Below, piece by piece: positions 51,776 to 60,719 of a DNA stretch of 64,000 nucleotides. The first letter of the stretch is position 1; every line of letters begins with the position of its first letter. The notes beneath the pieces are model-generated. The model searched no databases and was not told the origin of the DNA. It worked only from the letters and a program-made list of their open reading frames with translations. The translations under genes and the position numbers were made by a program. Source of the DNA: Plantibacter elymi (nom. nud.) (GTDB taxonomy: Bacteria > Actinomycetota > Actinomycetes > Actinomycetales > Microbacteriaceae). The stretch covers positions 915,879 through 979,878 of the forward strand of contig NZ_FXWJ01000002.1 in NCBI RefSeq assembly GCF_900177795.1. The letters run 5' to 3'.

Positions 51776-53707
51776 TCAGCGGGCGTCGAGCTGCGCCACA
51801 TCCGTCGCGGGGAGACGGCAGACGAAGTCCCGGCAGTGGTAGGCGGTCAGTCGGCCGTCCCGACTCGTCCGCTCGGCGAAGAGGTCGAACCCGCTCATCG
51901 CCCAGGCCGCGGCCTGCCGCTCGGAGACCACCGCGATCACGTCGTCCCGGCGCGTCCGGACCGCGTCGCGCATCGCCCGGTCCGCCGTCGCGCGATCCTC
52001 GTCCTCGTCCGGATCAGCCCGATCCGGACCGACGACGATCAGTTGCGAGGCCGGACCGGTGAGCGATGCCGCCAGGGCCAGACTCGCGCCGAACGCGGTC
52101 GGTGCCGACAGCGCAGCCGACGCGGCGAACCGGACCGCGCCCACGGCGGCGTCCCGGAACCGTCCGTCGGCCGTCAGCTGGAACAGCAGCAGCGACGCGC
52201 GTCCGAGCGAGGAGATCCCCGAGGGATACGCGCCCTCCGACGGGTCGCCGTCGATTCGCATGCCCTGGGCCGACAGCACCGGGTCGCCGCCGCCCGGCAG
52301 GATGAAGCCGGCCACCGTGTTGGAGGAGGCGTCGGTCATGGTCTCGTCAGGCACGGTGTCGGCTGGCAGGCACCGGTCGACGAGGTCGCGGGCGACCTCC
52401 GCATAGCGGACCTCGCCCGTCGCGAGGCCGAGGCGCAGGAGCCCCTCCGAGAGCATGCCGTAGTCCTCGAGGGCCGCCGCCGCACCCGACCGCCGTTCAT
52501 CGAGCGAGGCCCGGGCGAGTGTGCCGTCCGAGCCGAGGTGGTTCTCGGCCACCGCGTCCGCCGCCCACCTCGCTGATTCGAGCCACTCGGGGCGGGTGAA
52601 GACCGTCGAGGCCTCCGCCAGCGCGCCGATCGCGAGCCCGTTCCAACCGGCGAGCACCTTGCGGTCCACGGCCGGCGGGGTCAGCGTCGCCCGGCCGTCC
52701 GCATCGCGTCGGTAGTAGCCACCCTCCGATCCGACGCCGTCGACGACGCTCTCGGAGTCCTGCGCCGACCCGAAACCACCGCTCGGCTGCTGCAGCGTGC
52801 CGATGAGGAACTCGGCGATCCCGGCGGCGACACTGGCCGCCCACGAGCTCGGGCGCTCGGCCCAGGCCCGCGTGTACGCGGTGAGGAGGAGCGCGTTGTC
52901 CGTCAGCATGCGTTCGTAGTGCGGCTCGGTCCAGTCCCGGTTGACCGCATACCGGAAGAACCCGCCTTCGACCGGGTCCCGAAGCGCCGAGGCCCCCATC
53001 GTCCTGAGGGTGCGTTGCGCGAGGTCCACACCGCGGCGGGCGACCTCCCCCTCGCGCGGTGTGAGCAGGAAGTCGAACAACGGGGCCATCGGGAACTTCG
53101 GAGCCGTGCCGAAGCCGCCGAGCTCCTGGTCCTCGAGCGCCTCGACCGCCATGATCGCCGCGTCGAGGTCACCGGGCTCCGGCAGTGGGGCGTCATCCGT
53201 GGACGCCATCGTCTCGGCGATCGCCCGCGCGAGTCCGTCGGCGCTCTCGACGACCTGCTCCCGTCGCTCGGTCCACGCGACGCGGACGGCCTCGAGCACC
53301 TGCGGGAACGAGGGATGCCCGCGGAGCGGGACGGGAGGCGAGTAGGTCCCCGCATGGAAGACGTGTCCGCGCGGCGTCACGAACACGTTCAGCGGCCACC
53401 CCAGGTCACGGGTGAACGCGCCGGCGGCGGCGAGGTAACTGGCGTCGACGTCGGGATGCTCCTCGCGGTCGACCTTCACCGCCACGAAGTCGCGTCCGAG
53501 GAGGTCGGCGATGTGCTCGTCCGAGAACGACTCGCGTGCCATGACGTGACACCAGTGACACGTCGAGTAGCCGATCGAGACGAGCAGGGGGACGTCACGG
53601 CGGGCCGCTTCGGCGAAGGCCTCCGGCCCCCATGGGTACCAGTCGACCGGCTGCTCGGCGTGCGAGCGGAGGTACGGGCTCATCGCCTCGGCGAGCCGGT
53701 TCGTCAT
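51776..53707 (-). CDS. DUF255 thioredoxin-domain protein (YyaL/SSP411-like)
   Basis: A 643-residue protein. The N-terminal thioredoxin-like domain (1-165) begins [27 protein letters not shown] and carries Cys50-His-Trp-Cys53-His in [15 protein letters not shown]. The remainder is an (alpha/alpha)6 barrel resembling N-acylglucosamine 2-epimerases or glycosidases: [54 protein letters not shown]. The family is highly conserved but its biochemical role is unclear. It lies 21 bp after the DUF1684 gene on the same strand, so the two are likely co-transcribed. Confidence 0.93.
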   Translation of the reverse strand: MTNRLAEAMSPYLRSHAEQPVDWYPWGPEAFAEAARRDVPLLVSIGYSTCHWCHVMARESFSDEHIADLLGRDFVAVKVDREEHPDVDASYLAAAGAFTRDLGWPLNVFVTPRGHVFHAGTYSPPVPLRGHPSFPQVLEAVRVAWTERREQVVESADGLARAIAETMASTDDAPLPEPGDLDAAIMAVEALEDQELGGFGTAPKFPMAPLFDFLLTPREGEVARRGVDLAQRTLRTMGASALRDPVEGGFFRYAVNRDWTEPHYERMLTDNALLLTAYTRAWAERPSSWAASVAAGIAEFLIGTLQQPSGGFGSAQDSESVVDGVGSEGGYYRRDADGRATLTPPAVDRKVLAGWNGLAIGALAEASTVFTRPEWLESARWAADAVAENHLGSDGTLARASLDERRSGAAAALEDYGMLSEGLLRLGLATGEVRYAEVARDLVDRCLPADTVPDETMTDASSNTVAGFILPGGGDPVLSAQGMRIDGDPSEGAYPSGISSLGRASLLLFQLTADGRFRDAAVGAVRFAASAALSAPTAFGASLALAASLTGPASQLIVVGPDRADPDEDEDRATADRAMRDAVRTRRDDVIAVVSERQAAAWAMSGFDLFAERTSRDGRLTAYHCRDFVCRLPATDVAQLDAR

Positions 53708-53728
53708 GCGGGGTCCGTGGCCTGGGAC

Positions 53729-54508
53729 CTACTGGCCGAGCGGCAGACGCTCGCCCGCCGTGATCCGCGTGCGGAGCCGGTTGTTCGGCGCAGGCAGGGG
53801 GCACACGTAGTGGTCGCTGAACGCGCAGGGCGGCAGGTACGCGCGGTTGAAGTCGACGAGGACGTGGCCGTCCGCGGTCGGGGCCTGCATGCTGATGAAC
53901 CGGAACCGGTAGCTCTCGTCGCCACTCGTGCCGTCGGAGAAGACCGCCCAGAGTCCGTTCGGGCCGCCGGTGACCGTCAGCGACACCGCTTCATCACCGA
54001 GCTCGAACTCGACGCGGCCGACGGGGGTCTCGGTCGTGACGTGGCCGTCGATCGACTCGGTCTCGACCGTGACGTCCGGGGACGGCACGAACCGCGCCGG
54101 CCGGATCCAGGCGACGTCGGGAGCGAACGCGCTGATGCCCGCGAGCGAGGTCCGCGTCGGTGCCTCCGGGTCGAGCACGCGGAGGGCGTAGACGCCGTCC
54201 CGCTCCATGCCACGGAGCAGCGCGTCGCCGAAGTGCAGTTCGTCACCGTGCACCAGCTCGACGCGGTCGGTCATGATCTGCGCGCCACTCGGCGTGGTCA
54301 GTCCGGTACCCGTGAGCCGCTCCCCGACGATGCCGGTCGCGTCCGCACGCCAGGTGCCTGGCGCGCCCTCGAGGGCGGTCGCCTCCTCGGTCAGCCAGTG
54401 GGTGAACCGGAGGGCGGCGATACCGTGGGGTGCTCGGACGGAACGCTCGCGAGCGGTGTGCCAGGCGGTCCAGGACGCGATGAACTCTGCGGGGGTCTCG
54501 GAACTCAT
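53729..54508 (-). CDS. DUF1684 family protein
   Basis: A 259-residue cytosolic protein with the DUF1684 hallmark at its C-terminus: VLVDFNRAYLPPCAFSDHYVCPLP followed by PNNRLRTRITAGE. The N-terminal FIASWTAWHTARERSVRAPHGIAAL also fits the family. Beta-rich and of unknown function. TAGCGT lies exactly 6 nt before the ATG on the minus strand, so a leaderless transcript is likely, running on into the DUF255 gene. Confidence 0.88.
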   Translation of the reverse strand: MSSETPAEFIASWTAWHTARERSVRAPHGIAALRFTHWLTEEATALEGAPGTWRADATGIVGERLTGTGLTTPSGAQIMTDRVELVHGDELHFGDALLRGMERDGVYALRVLDPEAPTRTSLAGISAFAPDVAWIRPARFVPSPDVTVETESIDGHVTTETPVGRVEFELGDEAVSLTVTGGPNGLWAVFSDGTSGDESYRFRFISMQAPTADGHVLVDFNRAYLPPCAFSDHYVCPLPAPNNRLRTRITAGERLPLGQ

Positions 54509-54514
54509 ACCCTG

Positions 54515-54520
54515 ACGCTA
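54515..54520 (-). promoter_or_regulatory. -10 element, leaderless DUF1684 promoter
   Basis: TAGCGT on the minus strand, 6 nt before the ATG at 54508. Confidence 0.55.
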
Positions 54521-54590
54521 CCAACTCCTCAGGTGTCGGAGACCCCCTGGACATCCGGCTGCAGGCGGATGCGCTCCCCGCGAACAGCGC

Positions 54591-54624
54591 GATGGCGCCG
54601 CCCGGAGAACCGGACGACGCCATC
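54591..54624 (-). terminator. Imperfect hairpin after the osmoprotectant-binding protein gene
   Basis: GATGGCG (54591-54597) pairs with CGCCATC (54618-54624), with inner pairs CG/CG and CCGG/CCGG around an AGAA loop and two C-A mismatches. It starts 17 nt after the stop of the last gene of the importer operon. Confidence 0.6.
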
Positions 54625-54640
54625 GACGTGTGGCTGCTGC

Positions 54641-55576
54641 TCAGCTGAAGAGCTTCTTGTCCTTCAGCCAGTCGGCCGCGAGGGTCTTCGGAGCGGCCTT
54701 CTCGTCGCCCTGGTTGCGGGCGTTGAGCTCGATGAGGTCCTCGGTGGTCAGCTCCGCGGACACGGCGTTCAAGACCTCCTTGACCTTGTCGCTGGCCTTG
54801 GCCGAGTTGATCAGCGGCAGGACGTTCTGCGGGAGGATCAGGTTCTCCGGGTCCTCGAGCGTGACGAAGTCGTTCTCGGTGATCGACGGCGTCGTGGTGT
54901 AGATGTCGGCGAGCTGGACGGTGCCGTCGAGCAGGGCCGCGGTGGTCTGCGCGCCGCCGCCGTCGCTGATCGGGACGAAGGTGAGCTTGTCGGCGGGGAC
55001 GCCGTACACCTCGGTCAGGCCCTTCGGGCCGTATGGGCGCTCAGCCAGCTCGGGTGCGCCGCCGATGGCCAGCGGGATGGTGAGGGCCGCGAGGTCGGCG
55101 AGGCTCGTGACGTTGTTCGCCTCGCTGAACTCCTTCGTGACGTTGTAGGAGTCCTTGTCCTCCGCCTTGGACTGGTCGAGGACCTCGTAGCCCTTCGGCG
55201 TGGCTTCCTGGAGGGCGGAGTAGACCTCGTCGCTCGACGTGGCCGTGGCGGAGTCGTCGAAGAACTGCAGCAGGTTGCCGCTGTAGTCGGGGACGAGGTC
55301 GATCGAGCCGTCTTCGAGCGCTGCGATGTAGACGTCGCGCGCGCCGATGTTGAGGGACTCGGCCGTCTTGATGTCGTTGGCCTCGAGCGCCTGGATGTAG
55401 ATCTGCGCGATGATCTCCGACTCGGGGAATCCGGCGGAGCCGACCGTGATCGTGTCGGATGCCGCGGTCTCCCCGGCGGTCGGGTCGCCTGCGGAGCAGG
55501 CGCTGAGTGCGAGGGCGGCGACGGCCGTCGCGGCGATGCCGACGGCGAGGCGTCGACCCTGTCGAACTGTGAACAT
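54641..55576 (-). CDS. Glycine betaine/choline/proline-type substrate-binding lipoprotein
   Basis: A 311-residue lipoprotein of the OpuAC/ProX family. The signal peptide ends in the lipobox LSAC (Cys at about 27). The binding fold is shown by TITVGSAGFPESEIIAQIYIQALEA, NIGARDVYIAALEDGSIDLVPDYSGNLLQFF, and ADIYTTTPSITENDFVTLEDPENL, all typical of osmoprotectant receptors. AGGAAA precedes the ATG. It is the last gene of an ATPase-permease-permease-receptor unit, 91 bp after the permease gene, which may allow separate expression. Confidence 0.93.
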   Translation of the reverse strand: MFTVRQGRRLAVGIAATAVAALALSACSAGDPTAGETAASDTITVGSAGFPESEIIAQIYIQALEANDIKTAESLNIGARDVYIAALEDGSIDLVPDYSGNLLQFFDDSATATSSDEVYSALQEATPKGYEVLDQSKAEDKDSYNVTKEFSEANNVTSLADLAALTIPLAIGGAPELAERPYGPKGLTEVYGVPADKLTFVPISDGGGAQTTAALLDGTVQLADIYTTTPSITENDFVTLEDPENLILPQNVLPLINSAKASDKVKEVLNAVSAELTTEDLIELNARNQGDEKAAPKTLAADWLKDKKLFS

Positions 55577-55667
55577 GGTGTTTCCTATCTGTGATGGGCG
55601 AGAACGGTGGTGCCGTTGTAGGTCTGAGAGCCGGGCGGTGTGCTGTCACCCGGGATGGTGGAACGCG

Positions 55668-56474
55668 TCAGTTGTTGCGGTATGCCGCGGTCTGCATGTT
55701 CGCCTCCGCTTCTGCGACGGCGGGGTCTGGTGCGGTGGAGCGGTCGCCACCGGTGGCGGCATGACCCCGGGTCTCGTCGACCCGCGTGTGGGTCGCCTGG
55801 ACGCCGCGCGGCACGACGGCGCGCTGCAGCAGGGAGAAGACGCCTTCGAGGAGGAGGGCGAGCACGATGATGATGATCGAGCCGGCGAGCATCTGCGCGT
55901 AGTCCCGTACCGGGAGGCCGTCGAGGATGTAGCGACCGAGACCGGGGCCGTTGGTGAGGAACGCGACGACGGTGGCCGTCGCGATCGTCTGCAGGACCGC
56001 CGAGCGGACGCCACCGATCATGAGCGGGAGTGCGAGCGGGATCTCCACCTTGCCGAGGATCTGCCACTCGTTCATCCCGACGGCACGCGCGGCGTCGATG
56101 GTCTGGCGGTCGATCGACTCGACCCCGCCGTACGCACCGGCCAGGACGGGCGGGACGGCGAGCACGACGAGGGCCGTGATCGCGGGGACGAGACTCGTGC
56201 TGGAGAAGCCCCACCCGAGCGTGATGAGCGCGAGGAGTGAGAGCAGACCGAGGGTCGGCAACGCCCGGAGCGCGCCGGTGACCGCGACCGCGACTTCCCG
56301 TCCCTTCCCGGTGTGCCCGATGAGGAGCCCGAGTGGGATCGCGATGACGCAGGCGATGAGGACGGTCAGGCCGGTCACGGCCAAGTGCTGGAGCACCCGC
56401 ACGGGGATGCCACCTGGGCCATCCCAGTGCGCGGGGTCGAAGATCCAGGCGAAGGCGGCGAGGAAGTTGATCAT
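55668..56474 (-). CDS. Osmoprotectant ABC transporter permease (second)
   Basis: A 268-residue membrane permease with about six transmembrane helices in the ProW/OpuCB-like family. LTVLIACVIAIPLGLLIGHTG and the coupling loop IDAARAVGMNEWQILGKVEIPLALPLMIGGVRSAVLQTIATATVVAF are diagnostic. The C-terminal 60 residues are an unusual hydrophilic tail rich in Thr/Asp/Ala. The start overlaps the preceding permease (ATGA). With its neighbour it forms the heterodimeric channel of the importer. Confidence 0.94.
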   Translation of the reverse strand: MINFLAAFAWIFDPAHWDGPGGIPVRVLQHLAVTGLTVLIACVIAIPLGLLIGHTGKGREVAVAVTGALRALPTLGLLSLLALITLGWGFSSTSLVPAITALVVLAVPPVLAGAYGGVESIDRQTIDAARAVGMNEWQILGKVEIPLALPLMIGGVRSAVLQTIATATVVAFLTNGPGLGRYILDGLPVRDYAQMLAGSIIIIVLALLLEGVFSLLQRAVVPRGVQATHTRVDETRGHAATGGDRSTAPDPAVAEAEANMQTAAYRNN

Positions 56475-57181
56475 GCGGCTCCTCCCCCGGCGGTCGCCAG
56501 CTCACGGGCTTCGGTGGCCGCCCGACGACGACGGATCGCGCCCCTCGAGCTGATCCGCGTCCACGGCATCAGGAGCCGGCCGAGGAGCACCAGCAGGAGG
56601 TCGAACACGATGGCGATCACGACCGTCCCGACGATGCCGGTGAGGATCTCGATCGGGAACTGCCGATTGTAGCCGTCGGTGAAGAGGTAGCCGAGGTTGG
56701 TCACGCCGATGAGGGCGCCGACGCTCAGCAGGCTGATGGTGCTCGCGGAGACCACGCGGATGCCGGCGAGCATGAGCGGACCGGCCAACGGGAACTCGAC
56801 CCGCCAGAACCGCTGGCCGGTGGAGAACCCCACGGCCTGGGCCGACTGCCGGACCCCGGCGTCGACGGCGTCGAGCGCGTCGGCGACCGTGCGGACGAGC
56901 AGGGCCACGGCGTAGATGGTGAGCGCGATCACGACGTTCGCCGGATCGAGGATCTTCGTGCCGATGAGGGACGGCATGAGGACGAACAGCGGCAGGGACG
57001 GGATCGCGTAGAGGATGCCGCTCAGCGTGAGCAGCACGCCTCGCGACCACCGGTACCGGTGTGCGAGCCAGCCGAGGGGCAGGGAGATGAGGAACCCCAG
57101 GATGATCGGGGGCAGGCTCAGCTGGACATGCGTGAGGGTGAGGTCCCAGATCATGTCCCAGTTCGCGATGACCCAGCTCAT
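56471..57181 (-). CDS. Osmoprotectant ABC transporter permease (first)
   Basis: A 236-residue permease with about six transmembrane helices. LTLTHVQLSLPPIILGFLISLPLGWLAHRY starts the conserved region and VDAGVRQSAQAVGFSTGQRFWRVEFPLAGPLMLAGIRVVSASTISLLSVGALIG is the EAA-type coupling region. Both its start (with the ATPase stop) and its stop (with the next permease) are ATGA overlaps. Confidence 0.94.
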   Translation of the reverse strand: MSWVIANWDMIWDLTLTHVQLSLPPIILGFLISLPLGWLAHRYRWSRGVLLTLSGILYAIPSLPLFVLMPSLIGTKILDPANVVIALTIYAVALLVRTVADALDAVDAGVRQSAQAVGFSTGQRFWRVEFPLAGPLMLAGIRVVSASTISLLSVGALIGVTNLGYLFTDGYNRQFPIEILTGIVGTVVIAIVFDLLLVLLGRLLMPWTRISSRGAIRRRRAATEARELATAGGGAA

Positions 57182-58047
57182 GTGGAGGCGCCGTCCTTCC
57201 GGACGTCGAGCCCCGGCCGGTCGCCTGCGCCTGGCCCGGCTCCGAGGACACCGGCGGGGCGGCCCGACTCGTCGACGACGACGTCGCGTCCGTCGACGCG
57301 CTCGATGTGGAGCGTCCGCTGGCCACGATCGGCTCCGATGAACTGGGCGACGAAGTCGTCGGCCGGGTTGGCGACGATCTCGGCCGGCGTGCCGACCTGG
57401 GCGATGTGGCCACCCTTCTGCAGGATGACGACCTGGTCGCCGAGGAGGAAGGCCTCGTCGATGTCGTGGGTGACGAACACGATCGTCTTCGCGATGTCGC
57501 GCTGCAGTCGGAGCAGCTCCCGCTGGAGCTCGGCACGCACGAGCGGGTCGACGGCGCCGAACGGCTCGTCCATCAGCAGGATGTTCGGGTCGATCGCCAG
57601 GCCTCGTGCGACGCCGACGCGCTGCTGCTGGCCGCCGGAGAGCTGACTCGGGTACCGGTCGGCGAGCGCGCGGTCGAGTCCGACGGTGTCGAGGAGGGTG
57701 AGGGCGTCCGCCCGGGCCTGCTTCTTGTTGACGCCGGTGAGCATGGGCACCGTGGCCACGTTGTCGATCACGGTGCGGTGCGGGAGGAGGCCGGAGTTCT
57801 GCATGACGTAGCCGATGCGGCGACGGAGACGGACGGGGTCGACGGCCGAGACGACCTCGTCGTCGATGACGATGCGGCCCTCGCTCGGATCGACCATGCG
57901 GTTGATCATCCGCAGGAGCGTGGTCTTGCCGCAGCCGGAGGACCCGACGAAGACCGTGGTGGACCGCGACGGGATCGTGAGGGAGAAGTCGTCGACCGCG
58001 AGGGTGCCGTCGTCGAAGCGCTTGGAGACGTGTTCGAAGGAGATCAT
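57178..58047 (-). CDS. Osmoprotectant ABC transporter ATPase (OpuA/ProV-like)
   Basis: A 289-residue ATPase driving import of compatible solutes. Walker A GSSGCGKTTLLRMINRM, with the NRM typical of this subfamily, Q-loop GYVMQNSGLLPHRTV, signature LSGGQQQRVGVARGL, Walker B ILLMDEPFGAVDP and H-loop VFVTHDIDEA. There is no CBS-domain pair as in ProV, only a short unique tail, so ionic regulation through CBS is absent. It is the first gene of the operon; a 14-bp perfect palindrome lies about 140 bp upstream. Confidence 0.95.
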   Translation of the reverse strand: MISFEHVSKRFDDGTLAVDDFSLTIPSRSTTVFVGSSGCGKTTLLRMINRMVDPSEGRIVIDDEVVSAVDPVRLRRRIGYVMQNSGLLPHRTVIDNVATVPMLTGVNKKQARADALTLLDTVGLDRALADRYPSQLSGGQQQRVGVARGLAIDPNILLMDEPFGAVDPLVRAELQRELLRLQRDIAKTIVFVTHDIDEAFLLGDQVVILQKGGHIAQVGTPAEIVANPADDFVAQFIGADRGQRTLHIERVDGRDVVVDESGRPAGVLGAGPGAGDRPGLDVRKDGAST

Positions 58048-58189
58048 GCTGGACCGATGCCTCTTCTCTGCACGGCTGTTCGTGACAGGTCGTCTTCCGA
58101 GGGTCGTCGCCGCCGCGGTCGGTGGCTCGCTGAACGTCTCTCGGTCGGTGGTCCGAACCTACCGGAGGGCACTGACATCGCCCACCCCC

Positions 58190-58203
58190 TCGACACGTGT
58201 CGA
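58190..58203. promoter_or_regulatory. 14-bp perfect palindrome upstream of the osmoprotectant operon
   Basis: TCGACACGTGTCGA, fully self-complementary, in the 217-bp region between the lyase-like gene stop and the importer ATPase start. It could be an operator; no promoter element could be firmly placed beside it. Confidence 0.4.
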
Positions 58204-58264
58204 AATACATGGCATGCAGCGACGTCGGTGCGCCCGCGCACGACCACCGGCCGGCCGCCGTCGC

Positions 58265-59764
58265 TCAGGATCGGTCGACGCCCAACGCGGCGAGCGCCGC
58301 CGTGACGAGCTGCTGACCGTGCAGCTCCTGCTCGATCGCCGACCGGAGGCCGGCGTGGGCGACGGAGAGCCCGACCGACCACTCGTCGTGCTCCTCCGGG
58401 CCGAGCGCGTCCGCTGCGACGACCGCCTCGACCGCCAGTACGTCCGCGAGGAGGGCGGTCGAGCGTTCCAGAAGTCGCAGGGAGGTCCCGGCGAAGGAGG
58501 CCGGGTCGTCCGAGTCCTCGTCCGGCACGCCCGCGGCGACGACCGGGGTCGCGAGCACGCGGAGCTCGGCGACGAGATCCGCGGCCGACTGACCGAGCCG
58601 ACCCGGTACGAGCCCGTGCCCGGTCCCCCGCGGGTCGACCCCGCCTCCGTCGATGCGTCCGAGCCGTCGCTCGGCGGCAGCAGCGGTGTGCGCGATGGCC
58701 GCGCGCAGCCCGTCGAAGGCGCGGGCGAGCCGCGCGCCATGCAGCAACCCGCCCGTCCGCAGGACGCCCGACGCCTGATCGACGAGTGGATCCTCCGAAG
58801 CCGTTCCGAGCGTCGCTTCCACGAGCTGGACGGCCGCCATGACCTCGTCGGCGAGCGCACCGTTGATCTGCGGGGTCGCCCGGAGCCGCAGTCCGTCCAG
58901 GTCCCGCCCGCCGCGCGTACCTTTCGGGTCGACCGGCGTCGCCAACAACTCGCAGATCCGCTCGCCGCTCGCCCGGGTGCCCGCCGACGGGCTGCCGGCG
59001 AGGACCCTCGCGTCGAACGCCGGTCCTCGCCCGCCGAGCCCGGACCGCGCAGCGGCCCGCGACGAGAGCGCGCTCGTGGTGTCCGCCAGTCGGCTGAGCG
59101 CGCCGAGCCGGTGGAGTGCGAGCGCACCGACGCCGAGGGAGTAGGCGTTGTGGCGGACGAACGCCAAGCCCTCGTGCACAGCGAGGTCGAGCGGTGCGAG
59201 CCCGACCCGCGACAGGGCGACCTGGGCCGGGAGCCGCTCACCAGCGAGGACCGCCTCCCCCTGTCCGATCACGAGCGTCGCGACGGACGCCAGGTGGGTC
59301 TCGTCGCCGTCGCCGAGGGATCCGATGGACGGGATCACCGGGGTCACCCCACGGTTGAGGAGCTCCGCGACGAACACGGCGGTCTCGAGGCGGATCCCGG
59401 AGGCGCCACGGGTCCAGCCGGCGAGCCGGGCGGCGACGACCGCCCGAGCACGGTCCACCGAGAGCGGCAGTCCGATGCCGCCACGGCGGTCATGGACGAC
59501 GCGCTCCTCCACCGCCGAGGGATCGAGCGTCGCTGTGCGCGGAGCCGCTCGTCCCCCGGCGGGACCAGGGATCCGTGGACCCTGGGACCGAGGACCCGGC
59601 GCACCGACTCCGATCGGCGTCGTCTGCCGGTCGACGATGGCCCGGCCGGCGCCGATGCGGTCGAGCGCGGGGGTGTCGAGGACGACGATGGCGTCGTCGC
59701 GGGACACGGCCACGAGGTCGTCGACCGAGATCGGGCCGATGCCGAACACGACCGGGGTTCCCAT
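58265..59764 (-). CDS. Aromatic amino acid lyase homologue lacking the MIO triad
   Basis: A 499-residue member of the histidine/phenylalanine ammonia-lyase superfamily, recognised by RLETAVFVAELLNRGVTPVIPSIGSLG, LVIGQGEAVLAGERL and the helical core (VRHNAYSLGVGALAL, SGLGGRGPAFDARV). In active lyases the loop reads GSVGASGDLAPL, and Ala-Ser-Gly cyclises into the MIO electrophile. Here the same positions read Asp152-Gly153-Asp154 (GSLGDGDETHL). The N-terminal catalytic Tyr loop (YGxNTGFG) is also replaced (TTPIGVGAPG), followed by a Gly/Pro/Arg-rich insert. It is thus probably not an ammonia-lyase. Its start has no clear ribosome binding site. It follows an ABC-2 exporter on the same strand. 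Confidence 0.8.
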   Translation of the reverse strand: MGTPVVFGIGPISVDDLVAVSRDDAIVVLDTPALDRIGAGRAIVDRQTTPIGVGAPGPRSQGPRIPGPAGGRAAPRTATLDPSAVEERVVHDRRGGIGLPLSVDRARAVVAARLAGWTRGASGIRLETAVFVAELLNRGVTPVIPSIGSLGDGDETHLASVATLVIGQGEAVLAGERLPAQVALSRVGLAPLDLAVHEGLAFVRHNAYSLGVGALALHRLGALSRLADTTSALSSRAAARSGLGGRGPAFDARVLAGSPSAGTRASGERICELLATPVDPKGTRGGRDLDGLRLRATPQINGALADEVMAAVQLVEATLGTASEDPLVDQASGVLRTGGLLHGARLARAFDGLRAAIAHTAAAAERRLGRIDGGGVDPRGTGHGLVPGRLGQSAADLVAELRVLATPVVAAGVPDEDSDDPASFAGTSLRLLERSTALLADVLAVEAVVAADALGPEEHDEWSVGLSVAHAGLRSAIEQELHGQQLVTAALAALGVDRS

Positions 59765-59963
59765 CAGTGCGCGCCCGTCGATCGGTCGGCGGCGTTCGTC
59801 TGGTCTGCGCTGCTGGACACGGGTCGCTCCATCCGCTCGTCATGGGCCGTGGTCCGGCCGGGGTGGACGTCAGCGTACGAGCGCCTGGCGGCCGGTGCAC
59901 GGTGTGTGTCGACGTGTGACAGAACACGGGAACGTCCGGTACTCGGCGAGGTGTCCGTCGACC

Positions 59964-60719
59964 TCAGCGGTAGCGGCGTCCCTCGTCGCGGCGGTAGAGG
60001 GCGAGGACGACGACGGTCAGGACGAGCGTCCAGGCCAGGACGCCGGCCCACGACCACCACGGCAACTCGCCACCCTGGACCGCCCAGACGACGAGCTCTC
60101 GGGTCTGACGGCTCGGGAGGAACATCGACAGCCGGTCGAGCCACGGGGCGAAGAGGAACGGTGGGATGAACAGTCCGCCGGCGAAGGCCAGTGAGAACAT
60201 GGCCACCTGCACCACGGCGATCGCGGCCTTGCTGGGGAGGGCGTACCCGATCGCGGTGCCGAGGAGCATGAACGGCAGGGCACCCACCAGGAGCGCCACG
60301 ATGCCGTCGAGCAGTCCTATCGGAGTCGTGGTGGCGGCGGTCAGGAGCGCGCCGAGCACGACGACCGGTATGACGGCCGCGAACCCGAGGAGGCCGACCG
60401 AGCACAAGTGCGAGAGGACACGGGCGACACCCGTCACCGGAAGCGTGCGGAGGTACGGATCCCACGCCTGCTCCCTCGCCTGGGCGATGGTCAGGCCGAA
60501 GCCGAACAGGGAGTTGGCGAGCACCGCGAAGACGATGAGGGAGATGACCGCCTGGGTCGCGATGACGGGATCGCCGGCGACCTGCGCCTGCGGGACGACG
60601 AAGAACAGCAGCGAGAGCGCGGGGAAGACGAGCGAGCCGATCAGCGCGATCGGGACGCGTACGGTCTCGAGCAGGGAGTACCGCGCGTGCAGGACGGTGA
60701 GCTGGAGTGTGGTGGCCAT
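59964..60719 (-). CDS. ABC-2 type exporter permease
   Basis: A 251-residue membrane protein with about six transmembrane segments (VPIALIGSLVFPALSLLFFVVP; AVISLIVFAVLANSLFGFGLTIAQAREQ; VLSHLCSVGLLGFAAVIPVVVLGALL). The short AREQAWDPYLRTLPV element between helices 2 and 3 is typical of ABC-2 permeases. Its start overlaps the ATPase stop by one base (TGATG). The substrate is unknown; small membrane-active compounds are typical for regulator-ATPase-permease units of this size. Confidence 0.88.
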   Translation of the reverse strand: MATTLQLTVLHARYSLLETVRVPIALIGSLVFPALSLLFFVVPQAQVAGDPVIATQAVISLIVFAVLANSLFGFGLTIAQAREQAWDPYLRTLPVTGVARVLSHLCSVGLLGFAAVIPVVVLGALLTAATTTPIGLLDGIVALLVGALPFMLLGTAIGYALPSKAAIAVVQVAMFSLAFAGGLFIPPFLFAPWLDRLSMFLPSRQTRELVVWAVQGGELPWWSWAGVLAWTLVLTVVVLALYRRDEGRRYR

